Positions 1-8,407 of a DNA stretch of 64,000 bases are shown piece after piece. The notes below the pieces were generated by a model. The model made no database searches. It saw only the letters and a list, made by a program, of their open reading frames with translations, and was not told where the DNA came from. The number at the start of each line of letters is the position of its first letter. The first letter of the stretch is position 1. The DNA is from Terrirhizobium terrae. GTDB lineage: Bacteria; Pseudomonadota; Alphaproteobacteria; Rhizobiales; Rhizobiaceae. The position numbers and the translations under genes were made by a program. Location: contig NZ_CP104992.1 of NCBI RefSeq assembly GCF_030323265.1, positions 4,191,501 through 4,255,500 on the forward strand, written 5' to 3'.

Positions 1-245
1 GCGTCCGCGGCCGGGCGAAAAAGAAGCCTGTGGGTCGCTACACCTATCTGAAATGGCTGGACGACGGCGACGTCGCGCCCTGCATGGTGGAAGTCTACGA
101 GATCGAGGTCACCGAGATAGATGCCAAGTTCAAGGAACGCGGCCAGCGCGAGCTTGCCTGGCTGTCACGCGAGGAAGCTGCCCATCGTGTCCGCGAGGTC
201 GAGCTCAAATCCCTCATCATCGACTTTAGGCCGAAACAAAAATAG
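1..245 (+). CDS. NUDIX hydrolase, C-terminal part (cut by window edge)
   Basis: An open frame runs in from the left edge (codons in phase with base 3) and stops at 245. The visible end reads YTYLKWLDDGDVAPCMVEVYEIEV, later RELAWLSREEAAHRV and KSLIIDF, which resembles the C-terminal half of proteobacterial NUDIX hydrolases of the diphosphoinositol-polyphosphate or ADP-sugar type, including the WLS-E-A helix near the end. The NUDIX box itself would lie upstream and is not in the window, so catalytic residues cannot be checked. Substrate unknown. Confidence 0.6.
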   Translation, partial: VRGRAKKKPVGRYTYLKWLDDGDVAPCMVEVYEIEVTEIDAKFKERGQRELAWLSREEAAHRVREVELKSLIIDFRPKQK

Positions 246-252
246 GCGACGG

Positions 253-821
253 CTAACCAATCGGCCGGCATCGCTCAGCCCTGCCCGCCCCTGGAATTTC
301 CAGCATGCGGAGAACGAAATCCGCCCGTTCGCCGACCGTCACTTTCGGCAGCGGGATCACTTCATAGCCGAGCGCGGGATAGATCGCGGCAAGCCGCTCG
401 TATTCGGCAACGGCGTCATCAAGCGAATGGCGCCTCTCAGCGTCCCCGGCATAGATTTCCGGCCAAGGCGGCGTCATGAAGACCATGGGTTGGTAGGGAT
501 GGGATGCGTTGAGCCGCGCGGCAGCCGGCTCCCCGGTCGCCTGCTCGAGCGCTGCGGCTGCATCGACCAGCCCGCGATCGAAGAACGTCCAGCCTTCATT
601 CCGGGCAGCCGAAGCACGGTCGGCGACCGCCATTTCAATGGCCCGACGCGCAAACGCCGCGAGGTCCACCCAGGGAGAGCGGCCCCCGTGCCTTCCAGTT
701 CCTCCTTCACGATCCGCCGTCCGGGCTCTTCCACGACTGTATGGCCCCGCGCTGCAAGCTCGGCAAGCAGTGTGGACTTGCCGCCACCGGAGCATCCTGA
801 AATCACGACCAAACGGTCCAT
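253..821 (-). CDS. small P-loop ATPase/kinase-like protein (frameshifted)
   Basis: About 189 residues once one frameshift is repaired. It starts MDRLVVISGCSGGGKSTLL, where GCSGGGKST is a Walker A loop at residues 9-17, followed by VVEEPGRRIVKEELEG. The rest continues in another frame from WVDLAAFARRAIEMA to a C-terminal stretch with YERLAAIYPALGYEVIPLP. This is the layout of the small AAA_28-type predicted ATPases. The break is at GGG 673-675 on the plus strand; one extra G restores a continuous protein. Substrate and role are not known. Convergent with the NUDIX gene, with only 7 bases between stops. Confidence 0.7.
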
Positions 822-918
822 GCGAAATATTCCTGTCCTGTAAGCCGGATCGAGAAGGCAAGGTTTCGGGTATTGCCGCCATCGCCGCCATGCCTAATCT
901 GCGCGAGATCCTATCGGA

Positions 919-1566
919 GTGACACTCGTGCTGAAACTCGATCATCTGACCGTGATAGCGCCGTCGCTGGCCGAAGGGGTTGAGCACGTCCGCAATTGCC
1001 TCGATCTCGACGTGCCCTTCGGTTCGCGCCACGACTATATGGGCACCCACAACCATCGCCTCCAGCTGGGAAACTCCGTCTATCTCGAAATCGTTGCGCT
1101 TGATCCCGACGGCACGCCACCCGGCAGGCCACGCTGGTTCGGCTTGGATGATCAGCGAAAGATCAGGTCGGACTGGGATGCCGGGCGACGCCTGAGAGGC
1201 TGGGTTGCCAATACCGATCACATGGATGCCATCCGCCAGACCCATGGTGCAATCTTCGGCGACGCGGTGAGCCTGCCGTCAGCGGACCCGACCTTCACAT
1301 TCTCGATTCCGGCTGATGGATCGCTTCCGCTGGATGGCGCGGCTCCCTCGATCATCGATCATCGCGGCGATGCCAGCTATGTGGCCTCCATTCCGGACCT
1401 CGGCGCGCGCCTTCACGCGTTCACCCTGGAGCATCCAGATCCGGAAGGCATAGAGGCGCTCTACCGGGATCTCGCCATCCAGCAGCCGCCGGCCGTCATC
1501 GCGGGTCCCGAGCTTCGCTACCGGGCGGCGATTGCAACGCCTTCCGGATTGAAAGCACTGACCTGA
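919..1566 (+). CDS. VOC/glyoxalase-like domain protein
   Basis: 215 residues, GTG start. The N terminus LKLDHLTVIAPSLAEGVEHV and the following HDYMGTHNHRLQLGNSVYLEIVAL match the glyoxalase-like (VOC superfamily) proteins in which a His near the start and a Glu on a later strand (YLEIVAL) sit in a metal-binding position. No substrate can be assigned. Divergent from the ATPase upstream and convergent with the methyltransferase downstream. The end is intact (LKALT then TGA). Confidence 0.75.
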   Translation: MTLVLKLDHLTVIAPSLAEGVEHVRNCLDLDVPFGSRHDYMGTHNHRLQLGNSVYLEIVALDPDGTPPGRPRWFGLDDQRKIRSDWDAGRRLRGWVANTDHMDAIRQTHGAIFGDAVSLPSADPTFTFSIPADGSLPLDGAAPSIIDHRGDASYVASIPDLGARLHAFTLEHPDPEGIEALYRDLAIQQPPAVIAGPELRYRAAIATPSGLKALT

Positions 1567-1599
1567 ACCGCCGCACGACGCACGGCAGCCGATTCCAGC

Positions 1600-2557
1600 T
1601 CATTTGCCCAGGCTCAGTTGCGTCGGTGAACTGGCGGCCGCCCCCAATATGGCAGCCGCCAGCCATCGCTCCCTGAAGGTGGCCGGCCGGTTGCGGCAAC
1701 GCCTGGCGAAACAAGCGCGCGGCGAACTGGCCAGCATCAATGCCGCGAGATACGCGGCTTGAAAAGAGGTGGGGACGTCCTTCCAATGCTTCCGGCTTGA
1801 GCAAGGGCTCGGCCGCCTGTCCGTCATGCCGCTGGATGAAGACGTCGTATTTCGACACGTCGACGAGATCCCATAACGCGTCGGGCTCCCAACCGAATTC
1901 ACGCACGATATTGCAATGGACTTCGATGGAGAGCGCCGGCGTCCTCGCCAACGCCTGTTGCGCGCCGCGCAGGATCTCGAACTCGTAGCCTTCCACATCG
2001 ATCTTGATGATATCCGGCCAGAACCCCTGCTCCTCCGCCCATTCATCCACAGTCACGACGGGCACCTTGATTCCGCTGCCGCTGCGAGACACTTTCGCAT
2101 TTGAACGAGACCGGATGAAAAGCGCCCCCGGTTTGGAGCCGACCGCGGCACCGACGGCGATCACATTATCGAGGTGGTTGAGCCTTACGTTTCTTCTCAA
2201 CACATCGACATTGTCCGGATGCGGCTCGAAGCTGACGACACGGCCATTGGGCCCGACCATCTTCGCCATAACCACGCAATCGCGACCATGGTGCCCGCCG
2301 CATTCGAAGATCGTGGCATCCCGTAGATCCAGGGCAGCCAGCGCCGCGATTTCGTGCGAGTAGTCGGTCGACTTGCGCGCGTACCAGTTCTTAGCGAGCG
2401 GCGTCGAGACGACGAAGTCGAACGGAATGTCGTTTACCGTCAGCTTCTCCTCATGGGGAGTAAAGCCGAAAGACGCGATGAAATCATTCAGCCTGGGGAT
2501 CACCGCAGCTCTCCACCACTGGCCATCGAGATATTTCGACCTTGAAGATGAGATCAT
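1600..2557 (-). CDS. FkbM family SAM-dependent methyltransferase (probable C-terminal frameshift)
   Basis: Start chosen at MISSSRSKYLDGQWW (2557); the longer frame begins further upstream without support. Motif I is TIFECGGHHGRDCVVMAK, followed by VVSFEPHPDNVDVLRRNVR and the FkbM hallmark IIKIDVEGYEFEILRGA. The family methylates hydroxyls of sugars or polyketides; target unknown. In the unbroken frame the C terminus runs to 1496 and overlaps the neighbouring gene by 70 bases. A one-base shift near 1690 instead gives an Ala-rich tail (ATFRERWLAAAILGAAASS) ending at 1600 without overlap, so I prefer 1600. That choice is an inference. Confidence 0.7.
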
Positions 2558-2802
2558 GCCGCGCCTCCTATGACGATGCAGAGAAGCGATGATACCACCT
2601 GGAATTGCATCCAAAACAATTCAAATGGAGGGATTCCGGGTGGATTACATCGGGAGATCGCGGTCTAACCCTTCTGTCTATCGCTCCCGATCACGCCGCA
2701 CCGAGCGCCAGGAATCGTCCTCCCAAGGCCGAGCAGGCCCAGTCAAGGCGCGAAAGAAGTACAAATCCGACACTTACTCAGCATAGATGAGCGTCCACAG
2801 CA

Positions 2803-3525
2803 TCACGCCGTCGAGGCAACGTTCAGCGGGCCCTGATGCACAACGATGCGGGCGTGGTAGGGAACGCGGGTGTAGAGGTCGAGAATGTCTTGGTTGACGA
2901 AGCGCACGCAGCCGGATGACGTTGCCTTGCCGATCGATTGCCATTCCGGCGAACCGTGCAGGCGGTAGAGCGTGTCCTGCCCGTTCTGGAAGATGTAGAG
3001 CGCACGCGCCCCGAGCGGGTTCTTGATGCCCGGATCCATGCCGCCGGCTTCCACCGAGTAACGGGCAAGCGAAGGCTGGCGCGCAATCATCTCGTCCGGC
3101 ACCTTCCAGCGTGGCCAAGGCTGGCGCCAGTGCACCACGCCCTCGCCTTCCCAGGCGAACCCGTCGCGGCCGATGCCGACGCCATAGCGCATCGCCGTCC
3201 CGCCGGGCTCGACCACGTAGAGGAACCGGTTCGGCGTATCGACGACAACCGTGCCGGGTGTCTCGCCGGTCGGGTCGTACACCCGCTGGCGATAATATTT
3301 CGGATCGATCTCCCGGTAAGGAATGGCCGGGATCTGGTGGCCGCTGTCCTCCAGTGCCGCATAACGCGCCTGTAGCTCCGCCTCGTCGGGCGGGCCGACC
3401 GGGCGTTGCGCCACAGCCGGAACCACTGTCGGCCGCCCCGCCGTGGAACAGCCTGCAAGTGCCGCACTCAGGGAAAGCGACCCGAGAAGAAAACTGCGCC
3501 GCGGCAAGTAGGATTGAAAGTCCAT
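2803..3525 (-). CDS. L,D-transpeptidase (YkuD domain), lipoprotein
   Basis: 240 residues. The N terminus is a lipoprotein signal: RRSFLL, a hydrophobic run, then the lipobox LAGC at about residues 23-26. The YkuD domain spans roughly 90-235, with LYRLHGSPEWQSIGKATSSG and GCVRF giving the HG...SSGCVR catalytic Cys motif. These enzymes make 3-3 cross-links in peptidoglycan or attach Braun-type lipoproteins to it; rhizobia use L,D-transpeptidases heavily in polar growth. Periplasmic, probably membrane anchored. No operon partner. Confidence 0.9.
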   Translation of the reverse strand: MDFQSYLPRRSFLLGSLSLSAALAGCSTAGRPTVVPAVAQRPVGPPDEAELQARYAALEDSGHQIPAIPYREIDPKYYRQRVYDPTGETPGTVVVDTPNRFLYVVEPGGTAMRYGVGIGRDGFAWEGEGVVHWRQPWPRWKVPDEMIARQPSLARYSVEAGGMDPGIKNPLGARALYIFQNGQDTLYRLHGSPEWQSIGKATSSGCVRFVNQDILDLYTRVPYHARIVVHQGPLNVASTA

Positions 3526-3778
3526 GGGAATCGATTCCGGAAATTTCGCAAGGATTGATAGGCCTCTATCCGCCTGCGATCATCACGGATCAAATCACAA
3601 GTCGGGCATCTGGCAAAGCAGGCGATCTACCCGGTGGAAGCGCTCGGGCTGGCTCCTTTGACAGCCCTGTCCCATTCCATGTCGCAAATGCCCCCGCTAC
3701 CGTGCCGCGAATGCACGCGCTTGCCTCCCGTAGGAAGATATTGATAATGACGGGAACAAAGAAAAACGGGAGCAAATC

Positions 3779-4731
3779 ATGCGCATCCATACATCGCTCG
3801 CCTTCGCCGCCGCCCTCTCCGCCTCTGTCGCCGGTCTCGCGACTCAGGCTGCTGCCGCCGAACCGGCCGCCTGTGGCACCGTCCGCTTCTCCGATGTCGG
3901 CTGGACCGACATCACCGCCACCACCGCGACAGCCTCGGTTCTTCTGAAGGCGCTCGGTTACGAGACCGACATCAAGGTTCTCTCCGTGCCGGTCACCTAC
4001 TCGTCGCTGAAGAACAAGGACATCGACGTCTTCCTCGGCAACTGGATGCCGACCCAGGAAGGCGACGTGCGCCCTACCTGACCGAAAAGACCGTAGAATC
4101 CTTCGGCCCCAACCTCGTCGGCGCCAAGTACACGCTCGCCACCAACGAAAAGGGTGCCGAACTCGGCATCAAGGATTTTAAGGACATCGCCACCCATGCG
4201 GATGCGCTTGGCGGCAAGATCTACGGCATCGAGCCGGGCAATGACGGCAACCGCCTGATCCTCGACATGATCGAGAAGGACACGTTCGGCCTCAAGAAGC
4301 TGGAAGTGGTGGAATCCTCTGAACAGGGCATGCTCGCCCAGGTCGCGCGCGCCGACAAGGCTGGCGAGCCGGTCGTCTTCCTCGGCTGGGAACCCCACCC
4401 GATGAACGCCAATTTCAAGCTGACCTATCTGACCGGCGGCGACGACGTCTTCGGCCCGAATTTCGGCGGCGCCGAGGTCTATACCAATGTCCGCGCAGGC
4501 TATACCGAGGAATGCGCGAATGTCGGCGCGTTCATCAAAAACCTGAAATTCTCGCTTCCGATGGAAAACGAGATCATGGGCGGCATCCTGAATGACGGCG
4601 AAGAGCCGGAAGCGGCTGCCACCGACTGGCTGAAAGCCAATGGTGCGGCGATCGAGCCCTGGCTTGCGGGCGTCACCACCAAGGACGGCAAGCCCGGCCT
4701 CGATGCGGTCAAGTCCGAACTCGGCCTCTGA
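3779..4731 (+). CDS. choX: choline ABC transporter substrate-binding protein (frameshifted)
   Basis: About 317 residues after repair. A Sec signal peptide (SLAFAAALSASVAGLATQAAAA) is followed by CGTVRFSDVGWTDITATTAT and VFLGNWMPTQEGD, typical of the OpuAC/ChoX periplasmic binding fold for quaternary amines; later come FLGWEPHPMNANF and GGAEVYTN. The frame breaks at CCC 4072-4074, where GDVRP should continue as YLTEKTVESFG; one extra C restores it. First gene of choXWV, feeding choline to the membrane complex for glycine-betaine synthesis or catabolism. Confidence 0.9.
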
Positions 4732-4740
4732 TCCACGCTC

Positions 4741-4789
4741 AAGGGCCGGTCACGCAGTGAACCGGCCCTTCCGCTCTGCCTTTTTATAA
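4741..4789 (+). terminator. intercistronic hairpin between choX and choW
   Basis: Perfect 10-bp inverted repeat (4741-4750 with 4761-4770, loop of 10), followed after a short gap by five T (4780-4785). It lies between the choX stop and the choW start. A leaky terminator or 3' stabiliser here would give more binding protein than permease, as is common for ABC operons. Confidence 0.65.
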
Positions 4790-4796
4790 CATCGGG

Positions 4797-5670
4797 GTGA
4801 TATCGGACGTGAACTGGCTCCCTGACTGGCTCGTCGATTCTGAGCGGCAAGCTTCGGCTCGGCACCTGGGCCAAGGATGTCGTCGACTGGCTGACGACCA
4901 ATGCAAACTGGTTTTTCGACTGGCTGTCGAATGTGCTGTCGGCTGTCATCGACGCGCTGCTGGCCGTGCTCCAGTTCCCCCACCCGCTCGTGCTCGTGGC
5001 GCTGTTCACCGTGCTCGCCTATGCGCTGCGCCGCTCGATCGGCATCACGCTGTTTACCTGTCTCGGGCTGCTCCTGATCTATAACCAGGGTTACTGGAAG
5101 GAGACGACCGAAACGCTTGCGCTGGTTCTTGCCTCCACGGTCGTCAGCATGGCCGTCGGCATTCCGCTTGGCATCGCCGCGGCAAGGCGCAAATGGGTCT
5201 ACGAGATCATGCGCCCGGTGCTCGACCTGATGCAAACCATCCCGACCTTCGTCTACCTCATCCCGGCGCTGATCCTGTTCGGCCTCGGCATGGTGCCGGG
5301 TCTCATCGCCACCGTGATCTTCGCCATTCCGGCGCCGATCCGCCTCACCCGCCTCGGCATCATCTCGACGCCGGAAGCACTGACGGAAGCGGCCGTGGCC
5401 TTCGGCGCAACACCCGCCCAGGTACTGCGCAAGGTGGAACTACCCTACGCCATGCCGCAGATCATGGCCGGTCTCACCCAGACGATCATGCTGTCGCTTT
5501 CGATGGTGGTTATTGCTGCTCTCGTTGGCGCCAACGGCCTCGGCGTGCCCGTCGTGCGCGCGCTCAACACCGTCAACATCGCCCGCGGCTTCGAGGCGGG
5601 CCTCTGCATCGTCATCCTCGCCATCATCCTCGACCGGCTGTTCAGAAGCGGAAAGGAAGATGCCGCATGA
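4797..5670 (+). CDS. choW: choline ABC transporter permease (frameshifted near N terminus)
   Basis: About 290 residues. A GTG at 4797 gives VISDVNWLPDWLVD; the frame then shifts near 4838 (one surplus base) into LSGKLRLGTWAKDVV and a long hydrophobic protein to 5670. Six or so membrane spans are visible (for example LVLVALFTVLAYALRR). The ABC permease EAA-type loop is AVAFGATPAQVLRKVELP. The internal GTG at 4933 would give a shorter but still plausible protein. It overlaps choV by ATGA, showing translational coupling. Confidence 0.85.
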
Positions 5671-6746
5671 GCCTCTCGCCCAAGCTGCAAGCCGGCCAAG
5701 CCGAAGCCCCGGACTGCGTCACCTTCACCAATGTAGACATCGTCTTCGGCGAGAGGCTGGGCCAAGCGCTACCGCTTCTCGACAAGGGCATGAGCCGCGA
5801 CCAGATCAGCGCCGAGACGGGCATGGTGGTCGGTGTCGCCAATGCCAACCTGTCGGTCAAGGAGGGCGAGATTCTCGTCCTGATGGGGCTGTCGGGTTCC
5901 GGAAAGTCGACCTTGCTTCGTGCGGTCAACGGCCTTGCACCGGTCGTGCGCGGCAGCGTGAGCGTCGCCACGCCTTCAGGCCCGGTCGATCCCTACCGGG
6001 CGAGCGCGAAGGTGCTGCGCGATTTGCGCATGCACAACGTCTCCATGGTCTTCCAGCAATTCGGCCTTCTGCCCTGGCGCACCGTATCGGAAAATGTCGG
6101 CTTCGGCCTGGAGCTTGCCGGCGTGCCGGAGGCCGAACGCAAGCGCCGGGTGGCCGAACAACTCGATCTGGTCAACCTTGCCCAATGGGCCGGTCGCCGC
6201 GTCGGCGAGCTCTCCGGCGGGATGCAGCAGCGCGTCGGGCTTGCCCGTGCTTTTGCAACGGGCGCCCCCATTCTTCTGATGGACGAGCCCTTCTCCGCGC
6301 TCGACCCTTTGATCCGCACCAAGCTGCAGGACGAGTTGCTCGAGTTCCAGCGTCGTCTGAAAAAGACGATCCTCTTCGTCAGCCATGATCTCGATGAGGC
6401 ATTCCGCATCGGCAATCGGATCGCCATCATGGAAGGCGGGCGTATCATCCAGTGCGGCACGCCGCAGGAGATCGTGCGCGATCCGGCCGATGATTATGTT
6501 GCGGACTTTGTGCAGCATATGAATCCGATCAGCATGCTGTCGGCCCGCGACATCATGACACCGGGTGTTACGTCCTCCGGAAATGTGCCCGTATCGGCCA
6601 CGGCATCTCCCGATACGCCGCTCGTCGACATTCTGGATGCCCTGGCTCGCCAGAGCGGAACCATCGCAATCGTCGAGAATGGCGGGATTGTCGGCTCGAT
6701 TACGGCAGACAATGTCGTGGCCGGACTGACACGCCATAGGCGGTGA
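5667..6746 (+). CDS. choV: choline ABC transporter ATP-binding protein
   Basis: 359 residues. After about 65 residues of the N-terminal extension seen in ProV/ChoV proteins, Walker A is GLSGSGKST (about residue 75), Q-loop VFQQFGLLPW, signature LSGGMQQRVG, Walker B ILLMDEPFSALDP and the H-loop VSHDLDEA. A single degenerate CBS-like region follows (ARDIMTPGV... and GGIVGSITADNVV). It energises ChoW for choline import. The start ATG overlaps the choW stop. No bet genes flank this copy. Confidence 0.93.
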   Translation: MSLSPKLQAGQAEAPDCVTFTNVDIVFGERLGQALPLLDKGMSRDQISAETGMVVGVANANLSVKEGEILVLMGLSGSGKSTLLRAVNGLAPVVRGSVSVATPSGPVDPYRASAKVLRDLRMHNVSMVFQQFGLLPWRTVSENVGFGLELAGVPEAERKRRVAEQLDLVNLAQWAGRRVGELSGGMQQRVGLARAFATGAPILLMDEPFSALDPLIRTKLQDELLEFQRRLKKTILFVSHDLDEAFRIGNRIAIMEGGRIIQCGTPQEIVRDPADDYVADFVQHMNPISMLSARDIMTPGVTSSGNVPVSATASPDTPLVDILDALARQSGTIAIVENGGIVGSITADNVVAGLTRHRR

Positions 6747-6800
6747 ATCAACCGTTGAGAGCTTATTGCAACCCCTAAACTTAACAGGGTAAGGCATCTT

Positions 6801-6834
6801 TTGTATCTCGAAAATAAATGTTATAGAGATACAA
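6801..6834. promoter_or_regulatory. 9-bp inverted repeat upstream of the hugZ-like gene
   Basis: TTGTATCTC (6801-6809) and GAGATACAA (6826-6834) are exact reverse complements separated by 16 AT-rich bases, 30 bases before the next start codon. The position suits a repressor or activator site. I do not recognise the motif as a Fur, Irr or RirA box. Confidence 0.45.
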
Positions 6835-6864
6835 CAAATAACGGTTTCAACCTGAGAGTGAAGA

Positions 6865-7581
6865 ATGGCCGAGCAGGCCCAGTTGCTGCGCCCGACGGAC
6901 GATGAAGCACGCGAGCTCGCTCGCCTGCTTGTGCGTGGCGCGCGCTACATGTCGCTCGCGGTCATTGATGCGGCAACGGGCTTTCCGTCCGTTAGCCGCG
7001 CCTTGACAGCCATTGATCTGGACGGCACGCCTGTCGTGCTCGTATCGGCGCTGTCGGGACATACGAAGGGACTTCTGGCGGACGCCCGTTGTTCATTGCT
7101 GGCCGGCGAGCCGGGCAAAGGCGATCCGCTGGCCCATGCCCGCATCACGGTCCAGTGCCTGGCCGAGATGGTCGAACGCGAGAGCGGCGACCATGTGCGC
7201 ATCAGGCAGAGATTTATTTGCCGCCACCCGAAGGCGCAGCTTTATGTGGATTTCCCGGACTTTCGGTTTTTCCGGCTGATCCCGCAACAGGCATCGCTGA
7301 ACGGAGGCTTCGGGCGCGCTTATGCCTTGTCCGGCGACGACCTCATCATGGCGGCTGCGACCGACGAATCGGCCTGGACGCAGCTGCAGGAAAAGCTTGG
7401 CGATCTCAAGCCTCAAGCGGCCAGTCTGGCAGCTAGGCTGGGGCTCGGCGACAAGAACTGGCGGTTCGGCTTGGCCGATCCATCAGGAATAGACCTGATC
7501 TCGGGTGATCTGCTCGTAAGGCATGAGTTTTCACATACGAAATATTTGCCTGACGACGTCATGTATTATATTTACGAATAA
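6865..7581 (+). CDS. HugZ-family haem utilisation protein (PNPOx-like split barrel)
   Basis: 238 residues. N-terminal half has the pyridoxamine-phosphate-oxidase-like barrel (ARYMSLAVIDAATGFPSVSR, LVSALSGHTKGLLADARCS, LLAGEPGKGDPLAHARIT), and the C-terminal half has FRLIPQQASLNGGFGRAY and a His-bearing tail, as in HugZ/HutZ haem-binding and haem-degrading proteins. Likely cytoplasmic, releasing iron from haem or storing it; this is family-level inference. An inverted repeat lies just upstream and a NolR-like regulator follows in the same direction. Confidence 0.75.
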   Translation: MAEQAQLLRPTDDEARELARLLVRGARYMSLAVIDAATGFPSVSRALTAIDLDGTPVVLVSALSGHTKGLLADARCSLLAGEPGKGDPLAHARITVQCLAEMVERESGDHVRIRQRFICRHPKAQLYVDFPDFRFFRLIPQQASLNGGFGRAYALSGDDLIMAAATDESAWTQLQEKLGDLKPQAASLAARLGLGDKNWRFGLADPSGIDLISGDLLVRHEFSHTKYLPDDVMYYIYE

Positions 7582-7586
7582 TCTAA

Positions 7587-7625
7587 AGTTCAGTTTGAAC
7601 TACCCGAAATTTAGGGGATATACAA
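7587..7625 (+). promoter_or_regulatory. candidate operator region of the NolR-like gene
   Basis: Two signals precede the regulator gene. AGTTCA-GTT-TGAACT (7587-7601) is a perfect 6-bp inverted repeat. TTTAG at 7610-7614, nine bases, then AA at 7624-7625 fits the published NolR box (A/T)TTAG-N9-A(T/A). NolR is known to repress its own gene in Sinorhizobium. The box has few constrained bases, so a chance match is possible. Confidence 0.4.
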
Positions 7626-7706
7626 ATTCTGGCGATGCCGCCTAACATCATAAAAAATGAAATTATGAATTACGCGGCTGTTATGGAGACTGAGGGGAAC
7701 GAGTTG

Positions 7707-8027
7707 ATGGATAAGGTACCGCTTTCTGAACATTCGAATGCCGCTGCTGGCTTGTTGTCGGCAATGGCCAATCCCAAGCGACTGATGATTCTCTGCTGCT
7801 TGGTCAAAGGCGAAGTCGCTGTGGGCGCTCTTGCCACACGTGTCGGCCTCAGCCAGTCCGCTTTGTCGCAGCATCTGTCCAAGCTTCGCGCTCAGAAGCT
7901 GGTCAAGACACGCCGCGACGCACAGACGATCTATTATTCGAGCTCGTCGGAATCGGTTCTGAAGATTCTCGACAGCCTCGAAGACATCTACATCACTTCC
8001 GAGCGCAAGACGTCGGCGGCTGCCTGA
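7707..8027 (+). CDS. nolR: NolR-like ArsR family transcriptional regulator
   Basis: 106 residues from ATG 7707, chosen because GAGGGG lies just upstream; ATG 7683 would add eight residues. The winged-helix core LLSAMANPKRLMILCCLVKG, VGALATRVGLSQSALSQHLS, KLRAQKLVKTRRDAQTIYYS and SSSESVLKIL is very close to NolR as I remember it from Sinorhizobium and Rhizobium, a dimeric repressor of nod genes and of conjugation, growth and stationary-phase genes. No ArsR metal-binding Cys pair (CVC) is present. A housekeeping ArsR paralogue is the alternative. Confidence 0.7.
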   Translation: MDKVPLSEHSNAAAGLLSAMANPKRLMILCCLVKGEVAVGALATRVGLSQSALSQHLSKLRAQKLVKTRRDAQTIYYSSSSESVLKILDSLEDIYITSERKTSAAA

Positions 8028-8407
8028 TCCATTTGGATCGGTCCAACACGATGTACCCACGGCTGTGTGACGACTTGCTACTCTGTCGGGGGGCAGAGTG
8101 AGAAGTTAGCCAACACCGCTTGGGTTTGTCACCCGGACCAGAGATGGCCATGAGCGCGAAATGATGTTTCGCTGCAGGCCATAGGCATGCTTCAGCCGGA
8201 TTTGAGCGGCGCGGCATGCGAACCAAGGCACGCAACATTTGTCCTCCGCCGACCACTCGCCATCGAGTGCGGGAGAAGCCGTGCGCGCATAATTTGCCGG
8301 GAACGTCCAGCGATCTATCCGTGGACGATACAGCGAACACGCCTCGAACATTTTGTGCTTCTGTTCCAAATCATTAGTATCGTCTCCTGAATTGGAGACC
8401 TTGCGAA
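8028..8407. other. 380-bp intergenic region before adenine deaminase
   Basis: No convincing gene on either strand. It holds a small hairpin right after nolR (ACTCTG 8080-8085 with CAGAGT 8094-8099, no T run) and a second hairpin directly at the ade ribosome-binding site (8382-8399). The remainder shows nothing I can assign. Confidence 0.5.
8382..8399 (+). promoter_or_regulatory. hairpin that encloses the ade Shine-Dalgarno
   Basis: GTCTCC (8382-8387) and GGAGAC (8394-8399) are exact complements around a 6-base loop. The GGAG half is the ribosome-binding site of the gene starting at 8408. A 6-bp stem would hide it in the mRNA and could limit initiation. Confidence 0.4.
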
